The notes beneath the pieces are model-generated. The model worked only from the letters and a program-made list of their open reading frames with translations, was not told the DNA's origin and made no database searches. From NCBI GenBank assembly GCA_947453825.1, contig CANGHN010000011.1:1-56267 (forward strand): DNA of 56,267 nt, written 5' to 3'. Shown piece by piece: positions 1 to 14,199 of this stretch. The translations under genes were made by a program, and so were the position numbers. The number at the start of each line of letters is the position of its first letter. Position 1 is the first letter of the stretch. This DNA comes from Betaproteobacteria bacterium (GTDB lineage: Bacteria; Pseudomonadota; Gammaproteobacteria; Burkholderiales; Burkholderiaceae).

Positions 1-600
1 ACTATTCATATTGATTTGATACGCCTCAATACCCCAGAACACATTTGGATGGGCTGCATTTAAACCATGCTTAAACCCAAATCCAAACAAGTAGCCGCTT
101 TGAGTGCCAAACTGAGGTGTTGTATTGGCAGAGTTGGAGGTAAAACTTGTTTGCCCCTGTGCATAACCAAGCTTCAAGTAACCCAGACCATGCTTGCTTA
201 GGTAATATCCAGGCTCCAAAGAAAAGGACATTATATTTTTAGTATTAAAACTGTAATAACCACTTTCGCTTCCAGCTGCATATTTAACGCTACCACTGTT
301 GCCGTTAGTAAAGTTATACGAAATATTTGCTGCTAAGTTGATATCGTTATCACCAGGCAAATCAAAAATCTTTTTTGAGTAGCCAGCAGTCAAGGCGTAT
401 TGAGGCTGTGTATTTCCAAAACTATAAGTTTCTGTGGCTCCTCCAGCAGAAATACCAACTGCATTTGTTTGAGAACCAACACCAACCTCCACTTGGCCAT
501 AAAAGCCATCAAAATAAGCGTCACTATTTGCGCCTGCTGCAGATGCAACACTAGTCACACCTAACAAGGTAAGCAAAACAACAATTTTTTTCTTTAGCAT
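1..600 (-). CDS. outer-membrane beta-barrel protein, 3' end cut off by window
   Basis: Reading the minus strand from the ATG at 600 gives 200 codons without a stop up to the window edge, so the C-terminus is missing. A signal peptide is visible (MLKKKIVVLLTLLGVTSVAS, cut near ASA-AG). It is followed by alternating short stretches rich in Gly, Tyr, Asn and Ser (such as YFDGFYGQVEVGVG and GYYLSKHGLGYLKLGYAQG), the pattern of an outer-membrane beta-barrel. An AAGGA ribosome-binding site lies seven bases before the ATG. The gene probably encodes a small OmpW- or Opa-like porin or surface barrel. The exact family and any substrate cannot be told from this part. Confidence 0.75.
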   Translation of the reverse strand, partial: MLKKKIVVLLTLLGVTSVASAAGANSDAYFDGFYGQVEVGVGSQTNAVGISAGGATETYSFGNTQPQYALTAGYSKKIFDLPGDNDINLAANISYNFTNGNSGSVKYAAGSESGYYSFNTKNIMSFSLEPGYYLSKHGLGYLKLGYAQGQTSFTSNSANTTPQFGTQSGYLFGFGFKHGLNAAHPNVFWGIEAYQINMNS

Positions 601-714
601 TGGATATCCTTAAATAAAATTAATTTACGCGGCTATACAATTAGGCTTTGATATTACCTCTAGAGATATTCGCATTTACCCTTAAATTTCAAATATCCAG
701 CTAGGGACTGGTCG

Positions 715-732
715 GCCCTTGAAGAAAAGGGC
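715..732 (-). terminator. hairpin downstream of tRNA-Ser
   Basis: GCCCTT and AAGGGC form a six-base-pair hairpin with a six-base loop, 26 bases past the CCA end of the tRNA. There is no clear U-run, so it may be a weak terminator or a 3' processing structure. The rest of the 601-758 gap holds only the leader of the upstream barrel gene. Confidence 0.3.
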
Positions 733-758
733 TAGAAGCCGATCGGTATTTGATGGTT

Positions 759-848
<90 letters not shown>

Positions 849-902
849 GATACTTGCAGAATAAAACTTATACAACAAACCTGCACACAACATTTTCCAG
901 CA

Positions 903-1307
903 TCACTCGCAGATACCTGTCATGAGCAGTCCACCAGAAAAGAAGCCAAAAGGTTTTTTGCTTGCGGATGAAAACTCTTCGATGCTTAGATAGTCAACGA
1001 AAGCACCATTCTTACCTGCAGACTTTTGCACCCAGATGACCTTATACGCATTACCATTGCTTCCGGATGCTAACACCTTAGGATTTTTCAAGGTATCCAT
1101 CACATCCCCAACTACTTCTCCGGTTTTCTTGATCACTGCAAATTCTTGCCCAACTCTGGGACTATCCTGAATTAAAGAGAGCTCACCATTACTTTTAATA
1201 TAGGCGTCACTTAATACTTCACAGCGATAGGTCTTTTCGGCAGCAAAAATGCCTTGAGAGATTAATGCTGAGCAAATTAAGAGCAAAAGTCGTGAGTACT
1301 GTTTCAT
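903..1307 (-). CDS. secreted hypothetical protein
   Basis: A 134-residue protein with a clear Sec signal peptide (about residues 1-22, ending GIFAAE). The mature part is small and mixed in character. It has two cysteines, one just after the signal (YRCEV) and one at the very C-terminus (TGICE), which could form a disulfide in the periplasm. I do not recognise a family. It lies 32 bases after serS on the same strand, so it may be read through from the ftsK-lolA-serS operon, though an AGG before its ATG could allow independent translation. Composition matches the neighbours. Function unknown. Confidence 0.7.
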   Translation of the reverse strand: MKQYSRLLLLICSALISQGIFAAEKTYRCEVLSDAYIKSNGELSLIQDSPRVGQEFAVIKKTGEVVGDVMDTLKNPKVLASGSNGNAYKVIWVQKSAGKNGAFVDYLSIEEFSSASKKPFGFFSGGLLMTGICE

Positions 1308-1339
1308 TTGAGTGCGCCTAATCTTTACGTACTGGGATC

Positions 1340-2680
<1,341 letters not shown>

Positions 2681-2691
2681 TTATTTAGGCT

Positions 2692-3393
2692 CTAGTTTAA
2701 GCGTAAGACTTCAGAGCCTGCAGGCGGCGTGAAATTAAAGCGATTTGCGGGCAAATTGACGTTGAGTTGGATCTTATCCAGAGTCACTAGCACCACACTA
2801 CCCAAGCCATCAATTAGCTCAAGCGCTTTTGGCAGTCCATTACTCATACCAATAGAGATCTTGGTATAAGGGAGATCATTTGCATTTTTAGCATTGGGAT
2901 CTTTTTTAGGCACTAAGGCTACCCATCTCATTCCCAAACGCTCTTCACCTTCAATCAAATCAAAATATTGATCTAGTGAAGATTCGCCAAACAGAATAGC
3001 TGCTGGTGTGGAAGCCAAGGCTTGCCCTGCAGGGCGGAAGGTAGCTTGATTTAAATCCTTATCCCATAAAATGAGCTGGTTGCCATTCGCAATCAGTTTT
3101 TGCTCATACGGCTTTTGCGTATCCCATACAAAACGACCAGGCCGCTGAAAAACAAAATGGCCTTGCGTTTGACGAAGCACTTTTAGGCCTTTGTCTTGTG
3201 GTTCATTGGCTTTGGGTGCACGCAGCTGTTGCTGCACAAAGTCTCCTTCAGCCGTTTTGGAATTCCGCACAAATTGACGCAACTGGTCTGAGCCACTCTC
3301 CGTTTGAGAAATTGCCGTACCTGAAAAAAGAATTGTTGCAATACCGATAGAAATAGATATTGCTACTGCAGTCAAGAATCTTTGCAAAATCAA
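2692..3393 (-). CDS. lolA: outer-membrane lipoprotein carrier protein LolA
   Basis: A 233-residue periplasmic carrier that takes lipoproteins from the LolCDE ABC transporter to LolB at the outer membrane. A signal peptide covers about residues 1-29 (ending GTAISQ). The body shows the usual LolA features: an early EGDFVQQQ stretch, then GHFVFQRPGRFVWDTQKPYEQ, LILWDKDLNQATFRP and the C-terminal NRFNFTPPAGSEVL. The start is a TTG at 3393, just after the ftsK stop; a second in-frame TTG two codons on is better spaced from AAGG and may be the real start. It is translationally close to ftsK (three bases between the genes), so both are surely in one operon. Confidence 0.93.
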   Translation of the reverse strand: MILQRFLTAVAISISIGIATILFSGTAISQTESGSDQLRQFVRNSKTAEGDFVQQQLRAPKANEPQDKGLKVLRQTQGHFVFQRPGRFVWDTQKPYEQKLIANGNQLILWDKDLNQATFRPAGQALASTPAAILFGESSLDQYFDLIEGEERLGMRWVALVPKKDPNAKNANDLPYTKISIGMSNGLPKALELIDGLGSVVLVTLDKIQLNVNLPANRFNFTPPAGSEVLRLN

Positions 3394-3396
3394 GCC

Positions 3397-6705
<3,309 letters not shown>

Positions 6706-6735
6706 AAAAGCTGAGATGTTCCTTTGTAGTTCAGT

Positions 6736-6769
6736 AATAAAAAACGCCTAGTATTTCTAGGCGTTTTTT
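6736..6769 (+). terminator. rho-independent terminator of trxB, left copy of a flanking repeat
   Basis: A twelve-base stem (AAAAACGCCTAG with CTAGGCGTTTTT) and a TATTT loop; the run of T at one side and of A at the other lets it work in both directions, so it can also end vapC. The block 6736-6767 matches 7487-7518 at 30 of 32 positions, in direct orientation, on the far side of vapBC. Confidence 0.9.
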
Positions 6770-6780
6770 AGGGACGATAC

Positions 6781-7179
6781 TTACACCCAGTTTTCAAGAG
6801 CAAGGTTTGGAACTCTCTTAAACTCAGACGTATTATTAGTAACAAGAGTTAAGCCGTGACTTCTAGCCTGAGCTGCAATATGAATATCATTTACTCCAAT
6901 GGGCTGACCCGCACGCTCTAAAAAAGCCTTAATTTGCCCATAATGCTGAGTTGCAGCAATGTCATATGGCAAAACCTCTAGATGGCTAATGAAGTCTTCA
7001 ATAACATTGAGATTTTTTTCTACATGCGCACTTTTTTCAGCGCCATAAATTAACTCTGCCAATGTAATGGTAGATATAGCCATACGACTTGCGTTTTTAT
7101 TAAAAACCTTAAGGGCATCCAGAGGTTTTCGTTTCATGACATAAATAACAATGTTTGTGTCTAATAAGTATTTAAGCAT
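6781..7179 (-). CDS. vapC: VapC-type PIN-domain toxin ribonuclease
   Basis: A 132-residue PIN-domain endoribonuclease, the toxin of a type II toxin-antitoxin pair. Acidic metal-binding residues are where expected: Asp7 in LLDTNIVIYVM, Glu42 in TLAELIYGAEKS and Asp98 in GVNDIHIAAQA, with the usual LVTNNTSEF strand near the end. Known VapCs cut initiator tRNA or rRNA; which target this one has cannot be seen. Its ATG overlaps the antitoxin stop codon by one base (TAATG), giving coupled translation. The stop is at 6781, 11 bases from the trxB terminator. Confidence 0.93.
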   Translation of the reverse strand: MLKYLLDTNIVIYVMKRKPLDALKVFNKNASRMAISTITLAELIYGAEKSAHVEKNLNVIEDFISHLEVLPYDIAATQHYGQIKAFLERAGQPIGVNDIHIAAQARSHGLTLVTNNTSEFKRVPNLALENWV

Positions 7180-7412
7180 TAAAGAGGCTCTCTATCACCT
7201 TGTTCTTGAGTTCCTCTTTCATCCATAAAGTCACCACTTACACCTGCTTCACTTAAGAAGAAGTTGTCCCATATGTTTTCAATTGGGGCAATGATGCGTT
7301 CACAACCTTTTGCACGAACATTCACCTTGCGAACATTCTCTGGAAGCCGCATCTCGACAGGTAGCCGCACTGCCTGAGTTCGATTGTTTGTAAAAACAGT
7401 TGAAATAGCCAA
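7179..7412 (-). CDS. vapB: VapB-type antitoxin
   Basis: A 77-residue antitoxin. The N-terminal half matches the AbrB/MazE-like swapped-hairpin DNA-binding fold of VapB (STVFTNNRTQAVRLPVEMRL). The acidic C-terminal tail would wrap the toxin. I place the start at a TTG (7412) because a perfect AAGGAGGG ribosome-binding site (7420-7427) lies seven bases upstream. The reading frame stays open upstream to an ATG at 7505, but that longer form would run into the terminator repeat and shows no VapB-like sequence. The protein is expected to neutralise VapC and repress its own promoter. Confidence 0.9.
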   Translation of the reverse strand: MAISTVFTNNRTQAVRLPVEMRLPENVRKVNVRAKGCERIIAPIENIWDNFFLSEAGVSGDFMDERGTQEQGDREPL

Positions 7413-7429
7413 AATCCAGCCCTCCTTAT

Positions 7430-7451
7430 GTATATAGCAATTGTATATTGC
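7430..7451 (-). promoter_or_regulatory. probable vapBC promoter/operator
   Basis: Just upstream of the antitoxin ribosome-binding site are two direct copies of a nonamer, GTATATAGC (7430-7438) and GTATATTGC (7443-7451), with an inverted repeat GCAAT-TGTAT-ATTGC (7437-7451) overlapping them. Their TATA-rich cores could double as a -10 box. Repeats like this next to a VapB start are typical sites for VapBC autoregulation. Confidence 0.55.
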
Positions 7452-7486
7452 ATTTAACCCTCTTGCAACCCCTATTTGAGGGGGTA

Positions 7487-7518
7487 AATAAAAAACGCCT
7501 AGCATTGCTAGGCGTTTT
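7487..7518 (-). terminator. rho-independent terminator of hppA, right copy of a flanking repeat
   Basis: The stem AAAACGCCTAGC with GCTAGGCGTTTT (loop ATT, 7504-7506) lies 24 bases past the hppA stop and is followed on the minus strand by an A/T-rich run ending in TTTTTTA. It is a 30/32 direct copy of the trxB terminator on the other side of vapBC. Confidence 0.9.
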
Positions 7519-7542
7519 GGTTTGTTGCTTTACTGAATTGTC

Positions 7543-9603
7543 TTAGCGACTCATCACTGGCAAGAGTGGCACGATGAGCAATGCCACGATGTTGATGATT
7601 TTGATCAATGGGTTAACTGCAGGACCAGCAGTATCTTTGTAGGGGTCGCCTACAGTGTCACCAGTCACAGCAGCTTTATGCGCTTCAGAACCTTTACCGC
7701 CGAAGTTACCTTCTTCGATATATTTCTTTGCATTGTCCCAAGCACCGCCACCAGTACACATAGAGATCGCTACGAACAAGCCGGTCACGATCGTACCCAT
7801 CAGCAAGCCACCCAAAGCAGCAGGTCCTAACACCAGGCCAACCACGATCGGCGCTACTACTGGCAATAAGGAAGGCACAATCATTTCTTTAATAGCAGCT
7901 GTAGTGAGCATATCTACTGCCTTACCGTACTCAGGCTTGGCGGTTCCCTCCATGATTCCGGGAATATCGCGGAACTGACGACGCACTTCCTCTACAACTG
8001 CACCAGCGCAACGGCCAACTGCTTCCATCGCCATCGCACCAAACAAGTAAGGAATCATGCCGCCAATAAAGAGGCCAATGATCACCATATGGTTAGACAA
8101 ATCAAAAGATACTTGTTGCCCAATACCCTCTAATGCATGGGTGTAGTCGGCAAAGAGTACTAGTGATGCCAAACCAGCGGAACCAATTGCGTAACCCTTA
8201 GTCACAGCTTTAGTAGTGTTACCTACCGCATCTAATGGATCGGTAATATCACGCACTGCTTGTGGCAAGCCTGCCATCTCCGCAATACCACCTGCGTTAT
8301 CCGTAATTGGACCGTAAGCATCAAGCGCAACTACGATACCTGCCATCGACAACATAGCGGTAGCAGCAATCGCAATGCCATACAAACCAGCAAGCCAATA
8401 CGCTGCATAAATTGCGGCACACACAAAGAGCACTGGATATGCAGTGGACTTCATAGAGATACCCAAACCAGCAATGATGTTTGTACCGTGACCTTTAGTA
8501 GACGCTTCAGCAATATGTTGCACTGGCTTGAACTGGGTGCCGGTGTAGTACTCAGTAATCCATACCAATGCAGCAGTAAGCAATAAGCCAACTACTGTTG
8601 CGCCAAATAAGCGCCACTGACTACCAGGGATGCCCAATGCATCGTCAGGCATGATGAAATTAGTCACAAAGTAGAAAGCTACTAATGAGAGGCCACCTGC
8701 AATGATCAAACCTTTATACAAGGCAGGCATCACATTCTTCATACCAGGTGTTGCTTTAACAAATGAGCAGCCGATGATAGAAGCAATGATCGAAACGCCA
8801 CCAAGCACTAATGGGTAAACAATCGCTGCTACTGGTGCACCAGCTACCATAAGGGAACCGAGCACCATGGTAGCAATCAATGTGACTGCATAAGTTTCAA
8901 ATAAGTCAGCCGCCATACCTGCGCAGTCACCTACGTTGTCACCGACGTTATCAGCAATCACTGCTGGGTTACGTGGATCATCCTCTGGAATACCTGCTTC
9001 AACCTTACCCACTAAGTCAGCACCAACGTCTGCACCCTTAGTAAAGATACCGCCGCCCAAACGAGCAAAGATAGAAATCAAGGAAGAACCAAATGCCAAA
9101 CCAATTAAAGGATGCAGTACTGAAGCCAGATCTTGTCCTGCGCCGATAGAGACGAGGAACATAAAGAAAAGGCCAACACCTAAAAGACCAAGGCCAACTA
9201 CCAACATACCGGTAATTGCACCGCCCTTAAATGCCACATTGAGGGCTTCATTCATGCCCTTAGTCGCTGCTTCTGCTGTACGCACGTTTGCTTTTACGGA
9301 GACATTCATACCGATAAAGCCGCAAGCACCAGAAAGAACGGCGCCCACCACAAAACCGATGGCAGTTGCAAAATCCAAGAACAGCGCCATTAGGATGGTT
9401 AGCACCACCCCAACAATAGCAATCGTTTTATATTGGCGCGATAAATAAGCGGCAGCACCCTGCTGAATCGCTTCTGCAATTTCTTGCATCTTGGCATTGC
9501 CCGTACTTTGCTTCAAAATCCAGCTGCGCATCACAAAACCGTAAATTACGGCCAGGACACCACATGCCAAGGCAAAATACAAGCCTAAAGTGACATTACT
9601 CAT
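7543..9603 (-). CDS. hppA: membrane-bound proton-translocating pyrophosphatase
   Basis: A 686-residue integral membrane enzyme with about 16 helices that couples hydrolysis of pyrophosphate to ion pumping across the inner membrane. The signature DVGADLVGK is at residues 192-200, followed by the Asp-rich [17 protein letters not shown]. Position 465, in GNTTKA, is Lys. In this family Lys at that place marks the K+-independent, H+-pumping subclass, while Ala marks the K+-dependent one. The start ATG at 9603 has GGGAG seven bases upstream. It is divergent from the soluble pyrophosphatase ppa with 172 bases between, so both ways of removing pyrophosphate lie side by side. Confidence 0.97.
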   Translation of the reverse strand: MSNVTLGLYFALACGVLAVIYGFVMRSWILKQSTGNAKMQEIAEAIQQGAAAYLSRQYKTIAIVGVVLTILMALFLDFATAIGFVVGAVLSGACGFIGMNVSVKANVRTAEAATKGMNEALNVAFKGGAITGMLVVGLGLLGVGLFFMFLVSIGAGQDLASVLHPLIGLAFGSSLISIFARLGGGIFTKGADVGADLVGKVEAGIPEDDPRNPAVIADNVGDNVGDCAGMAADLFETYAVTLIATMVLGSLMVAGAPVAAIVYPLVLGGVSIIASIIGCSFVKATPGMKNVMPALYKGLIIAGGLSLVAFYFVTNFIMPDDALGIPGSQWRLFGATVVGLLLTAALVWITEYYTGTQFKPVQHIAEASTKGHGTNIIAGLGISMKSTAYPVLFVCAAIYAAYWLAGLYGIAIAATAMLSMAGIVVALDAYGPITDNAGGIAEMAGLPQAVRDITDPLDAVGNTTKAVTKGYAIGSAGLASLVLFADYTHALEGIGQQVSFDLSNHMVIIGLFIGGMIPYLFGAMAMEAVGRCAGAVVEEVRRQFRDIPGIMEGTAKPEYGKAVDMLTTAAIKEMIVPSLLPVVAPIVVGLVLGPAALGGLLMGTIVTGLFVAISMCTGGGAWDNAKKYIEEGNFGGKGSEAHKAAVTGDTVGDPYKDTAGPAVNPLIKIINIVALLIVPLLPVMSR

Positions 9604-9775
9604 GCTTGAACTCCCTAAAGTTGATCTCTTTTATTTTGTATATCTAGTGCTTAGGACTACCTAGTTTTTGAAAGCTTTAAACTAGGGCTCTAAAGCCATA
9701 ACAGTATGTATCAGAATCACCCCTGAGCCCCTTTGCTAAGATCAGGGTATTTACTAATCATTATTCGGAGTATTT

Positions 9776-10312
9776 ATGAGTCTCGACAATGTCAAGCCCG
9801 GCAAAAAGATCCCTGAGAGCTTCAACGTCATTATTGAAATTCCAATGAACGCTGATCCAGTGAAGTACGAGGTCGATAAAGAAAGTGGCGCTATTTTCGT
9901 TGACCGATTCATGGGTACCGCGATGCACTACCCCTGTAACTATGGCTACATCAATAAAACAATCGCTGGCGATGGCGACCCTGTGGATGTACTCGTGATT
10001 ACGCCTTTTCCACTCATCCCGGGCGTGGTTGTTAGTTGCCGCGCGATCGGTGTTTTACAAATGGAAGATGAAGGCGGCGAAGATGCCAAATTATTAGCCG
10101 TACCAGAAGATAAGATTTTGCCTATCTATACCCACTGGCAAAAACCAGAAGATATGAACCCATTGCGTTTAAATCAAATCCAACATTTCTTCGAGCACTA
10201 TAAAGATCTTGAGCCAGGGAAATGGGTCAAAGTCAAAGGCTGGGGTGGCGTTGCCGATGCTCATAAAGAAATTTTAGAAGGTATCGATCGCTATAACAAA
10301 GAGCATCAGTAA
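9776..10312 (+). CDS. ppa: soluble inorganic pyrophosphatase
   Basis: A 178-residue family I pyrophosphatase that hydrolyses PPi from nucleic acid, protein and cofactor synthesis in the cytoplasm. The metal-binding signature DGDPVDVLV is at about residues 66-74, and YPCNYGYI and the KVKGWGG segment near the C-terminus are typical. The start ATG has CGGAG seven bases upstream. The gene is divergent from hppA and is followed 47 bases later by nadE, whose reaction releases pyrophosphate, so the neighbourhood is consistent. Confidence 0.97.
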   Translation: MSLDNVKPGKKIPESFNVIIEIPMNADPVKYEVDKESGAIFVDRFMGTAMHYPCNYGYINKTIAGDGDPVDVLVITPFPLIPGVVVSCRAIGVLQMEDEGGEDAKLLAVPEDKILPIYTHWQKPEDMNPLRLNQIQHFFEHYKDLEPGKWVKVKGWGGVADAHKEILEGIDRYNKEHQ

Positions 10313-10359
10313 GCTTTACCCAATTTAATTTTTAACTAGTAAAGGCTTTGTGATTCAAA

Positions 10360-11979
10360 GTGAGCGCACAGAAAATTGCTCTAGCCCAACTCAATCCATT
10401 ACTGGGTGATCTGGCTGGCAATGCACAACTGATTCACAAAGCTGCTGTAGACGCCTATCATCAAGGCGCCAAGCTAGTGATCACCCCAGAGCTTTCGCTT
10501 ACTGGCTATCCACCTGAGGATTTATTACTACGGCCCGCTTTTATTGATGCTGCACAAGAGCAGCTTGAGCTATTGATGCAAGAGCTTGCGCAATACCAAG
10601 ACCTTACTGTCATAGTGGGGCACCCCAAACCCACTCCCCATGGCCTAGAAAACTTTGCCTCCGTTCTTCAGAATGGCAAGATCATTGCAGGTTATGCCAA
10701 ACAAGAATTACCCAATCATGAAGTTTTTGATGAAGTACGTTACTTTGTTCCGGGTAAGCAAGCTTGCGTATTTACCTGCGATGGCATTCGTTACGGCTTG
10801 ATATTGTGCGAGGATGCCTGGCATGCAGGACCAGCTAAACAAGCTCATAGTGCTGGCGCACAAGTCTTACTCGTTCCCAATGCCTCACCCTATCATCTCA
10901 AAAAAGAGCAGTTGCGCATTCAAGTACTACGAGATCATATTGCGCAAACCAAAATGCCATTGATCTATGTAAATGCTGTTGGTGGACAAGATGAGCTAGT
11001 CTTTGATGGGGGCTCATTTGCCCTCAATAGCCAAGGCGAACTTGTTATGGCTATGCCTCAATTTGAAACTGGCCTTGGTATCGTCGATGTCAGTGCAGCT
11101 GCCCAATTAGAAAAAGGCTTGATTACTCCACCCCAAAGCGTGGAGGCGCAGGCTTATCAAGCACTCGTTCTGGGCGTGCGGGACTATGTAAATAAGAATC
11201 GCTTTCCAGGAGTCATTATTGGCTTATCAGGCGGAGTAGACTCCGCCCTTGTTCTTGCCATTGCGGTAGATGCCCTTGGGGCCGACAAAGTCCGTGCGGT
11301 CATGATGGCATCGCGCTACACCGCAGATATTTCTTGGATCGATGCTCGTGAATTAGCCAAGAACTTGGGCGTTCAATATGATGAGATTCCGATTAGTGGA
11401 CCCGTTGATGCCCTAGAAGAATCTTTAGCAGCTCAATTTAAAGGCATGAAGCTCGATGCCACTGAAGAAAATATTCAGGCGCGAGTGCGGGGCACAATGC
11501 TCATGGCACTTTCTAATAAAACTGGTCGCTTAGTACTTACTACCGGCAATAAGAGTGAGATGGCAGTTGGTTACTGCACTCTGTACGGCGATATGGCTGG
11601 TGGTTTTGCTGTCATTAAAGATATCGCTAAGACCTTGGTTTACCGTCTATGCACTTATCGCAACAGTATTCAATCTGTTATTCCAGAGCGAATTTTGACC
11701 CGCGCACCATCTGCTGAACTTCGCCCTGATCAAACTGATCAAGACAGCCTTCCCTCTTATGAAGTGTTAGATGGCATCGTAGAACGTTATATGGAACAAA
11801 ACCAATCGATTGCGCAAATTATTGCCGCTGGTTTTGAAGCAGAAAGTGTTGAGAAGGTTACACGTCTCATTAAATTAAATGAATACAAGCGCCGCCAAGC
11901 GCCGCCGGGGGTGCGCATCACCACCCGCGCTTTTGGCCGTGACTGGCGCTACCCTATCACCTCACAATTTAGGGCGTAA
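10360..11979 (+). CDS. nadE: glutamine-dependent NAD+ synthetase
   Basis: A 539-residue two-domain enzyme that amidates nicotinic acid adenine dinucleotide to NAD+ using ATP and ammonia from glutamine. The N-terminal nitrilase-type amidase domain has the catalytic triad Glu44 (ITPELSL), Lys114 (GYAKQELP) and Cys150 (LILCEDAW). The C-terminal synthetase domain starts near residue 265 with the PP-loop LSGGVDSALVLA and ends with KRRQAPPGVRITTRAFGRDWRYP-type sequence. The start is a GTG at 10360 with only a weak AAAGG some 14 bases upstream. It is followed by glnB after 72 bases, a common order in betaproteobacteria. Confidence 0.97.
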   Translation: MSAQKIALAQLNPLLGDLAGNAQLIHKAAVDAYHQGAKLVITPELSLTGYPPEDLLLRPAFIDAAQEQLELLMQELAQYQDLTVIVGHPKPTPHGLENFASVLQNGKIIAGYAKQELPNHEVFDEVRYFVPGKQACVFTCDGIRYGLILCEDAWHAGPAKQAHSAGAQVLLVPNASPYHLKKEQLRIQVLRDHIAQTKMPLIYVNAVGGQDELVFDGGSFALNSQGELVMAMPQFETGLGIVDVSAAAQLEKGLITPPQSVEAQAYQALVLGVRDYVNKNRFPGVIIGLSGGVDSALVLAIAVDALGADKVRAVMMASRYTADISWIDARELAKNLGVQYDEIPISGPVDALEESLAAQFKGMKLDATEENIQARVRGTMLMALSNKTGRLVLTTGNKSEMAVGYCTLYGDMAGGFAVIKDIAKTLVYRLCTYRNSIQSVIPERILTRAPSAELRPDQTDQDSLPSYEVLDGIVERYMEQNQSIAQIIAAGFEAESVEKVTRLIKLNEYKRRQAPPGVRITTRAFGRDWRYPITSQFRA

Positions 11980-12042
11980 AACAGCTAAAAGGGCTCCGAT
12001 TTTGGCGATCTTGGCTAGTTCTAGGTATGATTACTGCATTAG

Positions 12043-12390
<348 letters not shown>

Positions 12391-12417
12391 TACCAGGCTT
12401 AACCTATCCAGAAAATG

Positions 12418-12443
12418 CAGCGGCTTAACAAGCCGCTGTTTTT
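12418..12443 (+). terminator. rho-independent terminator of glnB
   Basis: A nine-base-pair GC-rich stem (CAGCGGCTT with AAGCCGCTG, loop AAC) followed by TTTTT on the plus strand. On the minus strand it also lies directly past the end of the converging RodZ-like gene. Confidence 0.92.
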
Positions 12444-12450
12444 ATTTGTA

Positions 12451-13491
12451 CTAACGTAGTTGGGAGTCAGTAGAGGGAGATGGGGCTGCGGGTTGAATAA
12501 TTTCTGCCGGCTCTAAATTAATTGTCTTATTGCTAGTGTTGCCGATACGAACTTTTGCACCCTGGTAATACAAATCAACCTGATTTAATCCACCAGTTAA
12601 GACCTTCAATGGCGGCTTGCCATAGACACTCACACCAATACCTGGCTCCAAAGTTTTATTCTGAGTTTTGCCGGTTGCATCTACCACGCAAACCGTTTGA
12701 GCAGTCTTTGACTGTAGATAAACCATATCACCAGCTTTTTTAGGTGCATCAGGCTTGTAATTAAGTGCCGCTACATCTGCGGGTGGGCATTCAGCTGATA
12801 CAACTACAGCTGCCGTTGGAGCAGTCTCTGGTGCTGGTGCGGCTAGCGGTATGGCGGCAGACTTTGCATCTGCTACGGGCTCTGCTGCTGGAGCGGGCTC
12901 TAGCACCACCTCCTGAACAATAACCACTTCCTCTTTAACAGGTTCAGGAAAGAGTAATGGCCTTAAGTTCACCACAGAAAATATTACCGCTGCGCCAAGC
13001 GCTACTAGCAGAAAGAGTTTCTTTTTTGGATCTGGCGAAGCTTTCGACTTCACGCTGTAATCAATGGCCGTTTGCGAGATCTTGTTAACACTTGCTGTTT
13101 GAGGTTTTGGCTCATCAACTTTTTCTTTAGTTGTTGGCTCAACTTCTTTTTCTTTTTCTTTTACAGTCTTTGATTTTTTCTCTACCACAGGGGTTTTTGT
13201 CTCCTCCTGCAATTTCTCTTCCACTTCAACTGCTTTAGCAACTTGTACTACACCAGCGAAATCAAATGCTTCTTCTGGCGTGAGCTTTAATAGACTGGCT
13301 ACTTTTTTTGCTGCTGTGAACTTTACTTGAGCACCATAAAAGCTACTGCTTTCACCATTTTCAATCTGCTCGATATGACGAACAGATAAACACGCCATAC
13401 CGGATAAATCTTTCGTGCTTAAACCCAAGCTTTCTCTGGCCTTGGTAAATGCCTCTTTGCGAATATCCGGAAGTTTGACTGGCTTGTTCAC
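12451..13491 (-). CDS. RodZ-like helix-turn-helix membrane protein
   Basis: A 346-residue protein with a RodZ-type architecture. Residues ~10-80 form a Cro/xre-like helix-turn-helix (ARESLGLSTKDLSGMACLSVRHIEQIENG). A long charged, Lys/Glu-rich linker follows. One membrane helix is present near residue 160-180 (KKKLFLLVALGAAVIFSVV), then a Pro/Ala-rich periplasmic linker and a beta-rich C-terminal domain resembling DUF4115 (about 235-335, with VDATGKTQNKTLEPG). RodZ couples MreB filaments to the cell-wall elongation machinery; whether this one does so is inferred only from layout. The start is a GTG at 13491. It is convergent with glnB. Confidence 0.7.
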   Translation of the reverse strand: MNKPVKLPDIRKEAFTKARESLGLSTKDLSGMACLSVRHIEQIENGESSSFYGAQVKFTAAKKVASLLKLTPEEAFDFAGVVQVAKAVEVEEKLQEETKTPVVEKKSKTVKEKEKEVEPTTKEKVDEPKPQTASVNKISQTAIDYSVKSKASPDPKKKLFLLVALGAAVIFSVVNLRPLLFPEPVKEEVVIVQEVVLEPAPAAEPVADAKSAAIPLAAPAPETAPTAAVVVSAECPPADVAALNYKPDAPKKAGDMVYLQSKTAQTVCVVDATGKTQNKTLEPGIGVSVYGKPPLKVLTGGLNQVDLYYQGAKVRIGNTSNKTINLEPAEIIQPAAPSPSTDSQLR

Positions 13492-13569
13492 TAAGCTGTA
13501 ACCGTCTTATAAGTATTTGATACTTTTGATATTAATACCGAAATAGTACATGGGTAATTAGCCACTAGG

Positions 13570-14199
13570 CTAATTATTTAATGGGTGATTCTCAAGGTTA
13601 GATTCAAGATACTTTTTGACCAGCACTTGCAGGGAGTCCGCATGCATCTTGTCCATGACTCTAGCCTTATGTACCTTAATGGTGGCATCGGTAGTTCCGA
13701 GCTTCACAGCGATATCCTTGTTTAACAGGCCCTTAACTAACCATCCACATACCTCTCGCTCTCTAGGGGTAAGACTCTCGTAGTCTTTTTTAGCTTCCAC
13801 GTCCAATGAAACACGCTTTAACTGGCGGCTATCAAAATCGATTGCATCAGCAACTGCCTTTAAGAGATCTTCCAAATTAAAGGGCTTGAATAAGAAATCT
13901 ACCGCCCCTCTTTTGAGGCCCTGAACGATCTGATGAGGGTGACTTTGGCCGCTAACAAAAATGACCGGGGTTTTACGACCCAGTTTATGGAGTTTTTCTT
14001 GTAAATCTAGGCCAGTCATATCGGGCATCTGCATATCCAACAGAATCACGGCTGGCGATACTGGCACGGACTTTTCCAGGAAAACAGCTGCTGAGGCGTA
14101 GTCCTCAACGAGGTAACCCAACTCCCGCAACATCCTTGAAAGAGAAATGCGCATGGATTCATCATCATCAATTAGGTATATGTGGCCGACTTTAGTCAT
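13570..14199 (-). CDS. FixJ/NarL-type response regulator
   Basis: A 209-residue two-domain regulator. The receiver domain (residues ~5-120) has the acidic pair in YLIDDDES, the phosphoacceptor Asp in ILLDMQMPDMTG, Ser/Thr in FVSGQS and Lys in LFKPFN. The C-terminal LuxR/FixJ helix-turn-helix is TPREREVCGWLVKGLLNKDIA, continuing to VKHKARVM-like sequence. No histidine kinase lies next to it in the window, so its partner and targets are unknown. It points away from ilvD with a 230-base gap that holds both promoters and no other gene that I can support. Confidence 0.9.
   Translation of the reverse strand: MTKVGHIYLIDDDESMRISLSRMLRELGYLVEDYASAAVFLEKSVPVSPAVILLDMQMPDMTGLDLQEKLHKLGRKTPVIFVSGQSHPHQIVQGLKRGAVDFLFKPFNLEDLLKAVADAIDFDSRQLKRVSLDVEAKKDYESLTPREREVCGWLVKGLLNKDIAVKLGTTDATIKVHKARVMDKMHADSLQVLVKKYLESNLENHPLNN

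Noticed and set aside
7413..7505. N-terminal extension of vapB to the ATG at 7505
   Set aside because: It would begin inside the terminator repeat and cross the operator repeats, whereas a perfect ribosome-binding site precedes the TTG at 7412.
8936..9448. 170-codon open frame on the strand opposite hppA
   Set aside because: It lies wholly inside hppA in antisense. Its Pro/Thr/Ala-rich product is what the Gly/Val/Ala-rich codons of hppA give on the other strand.
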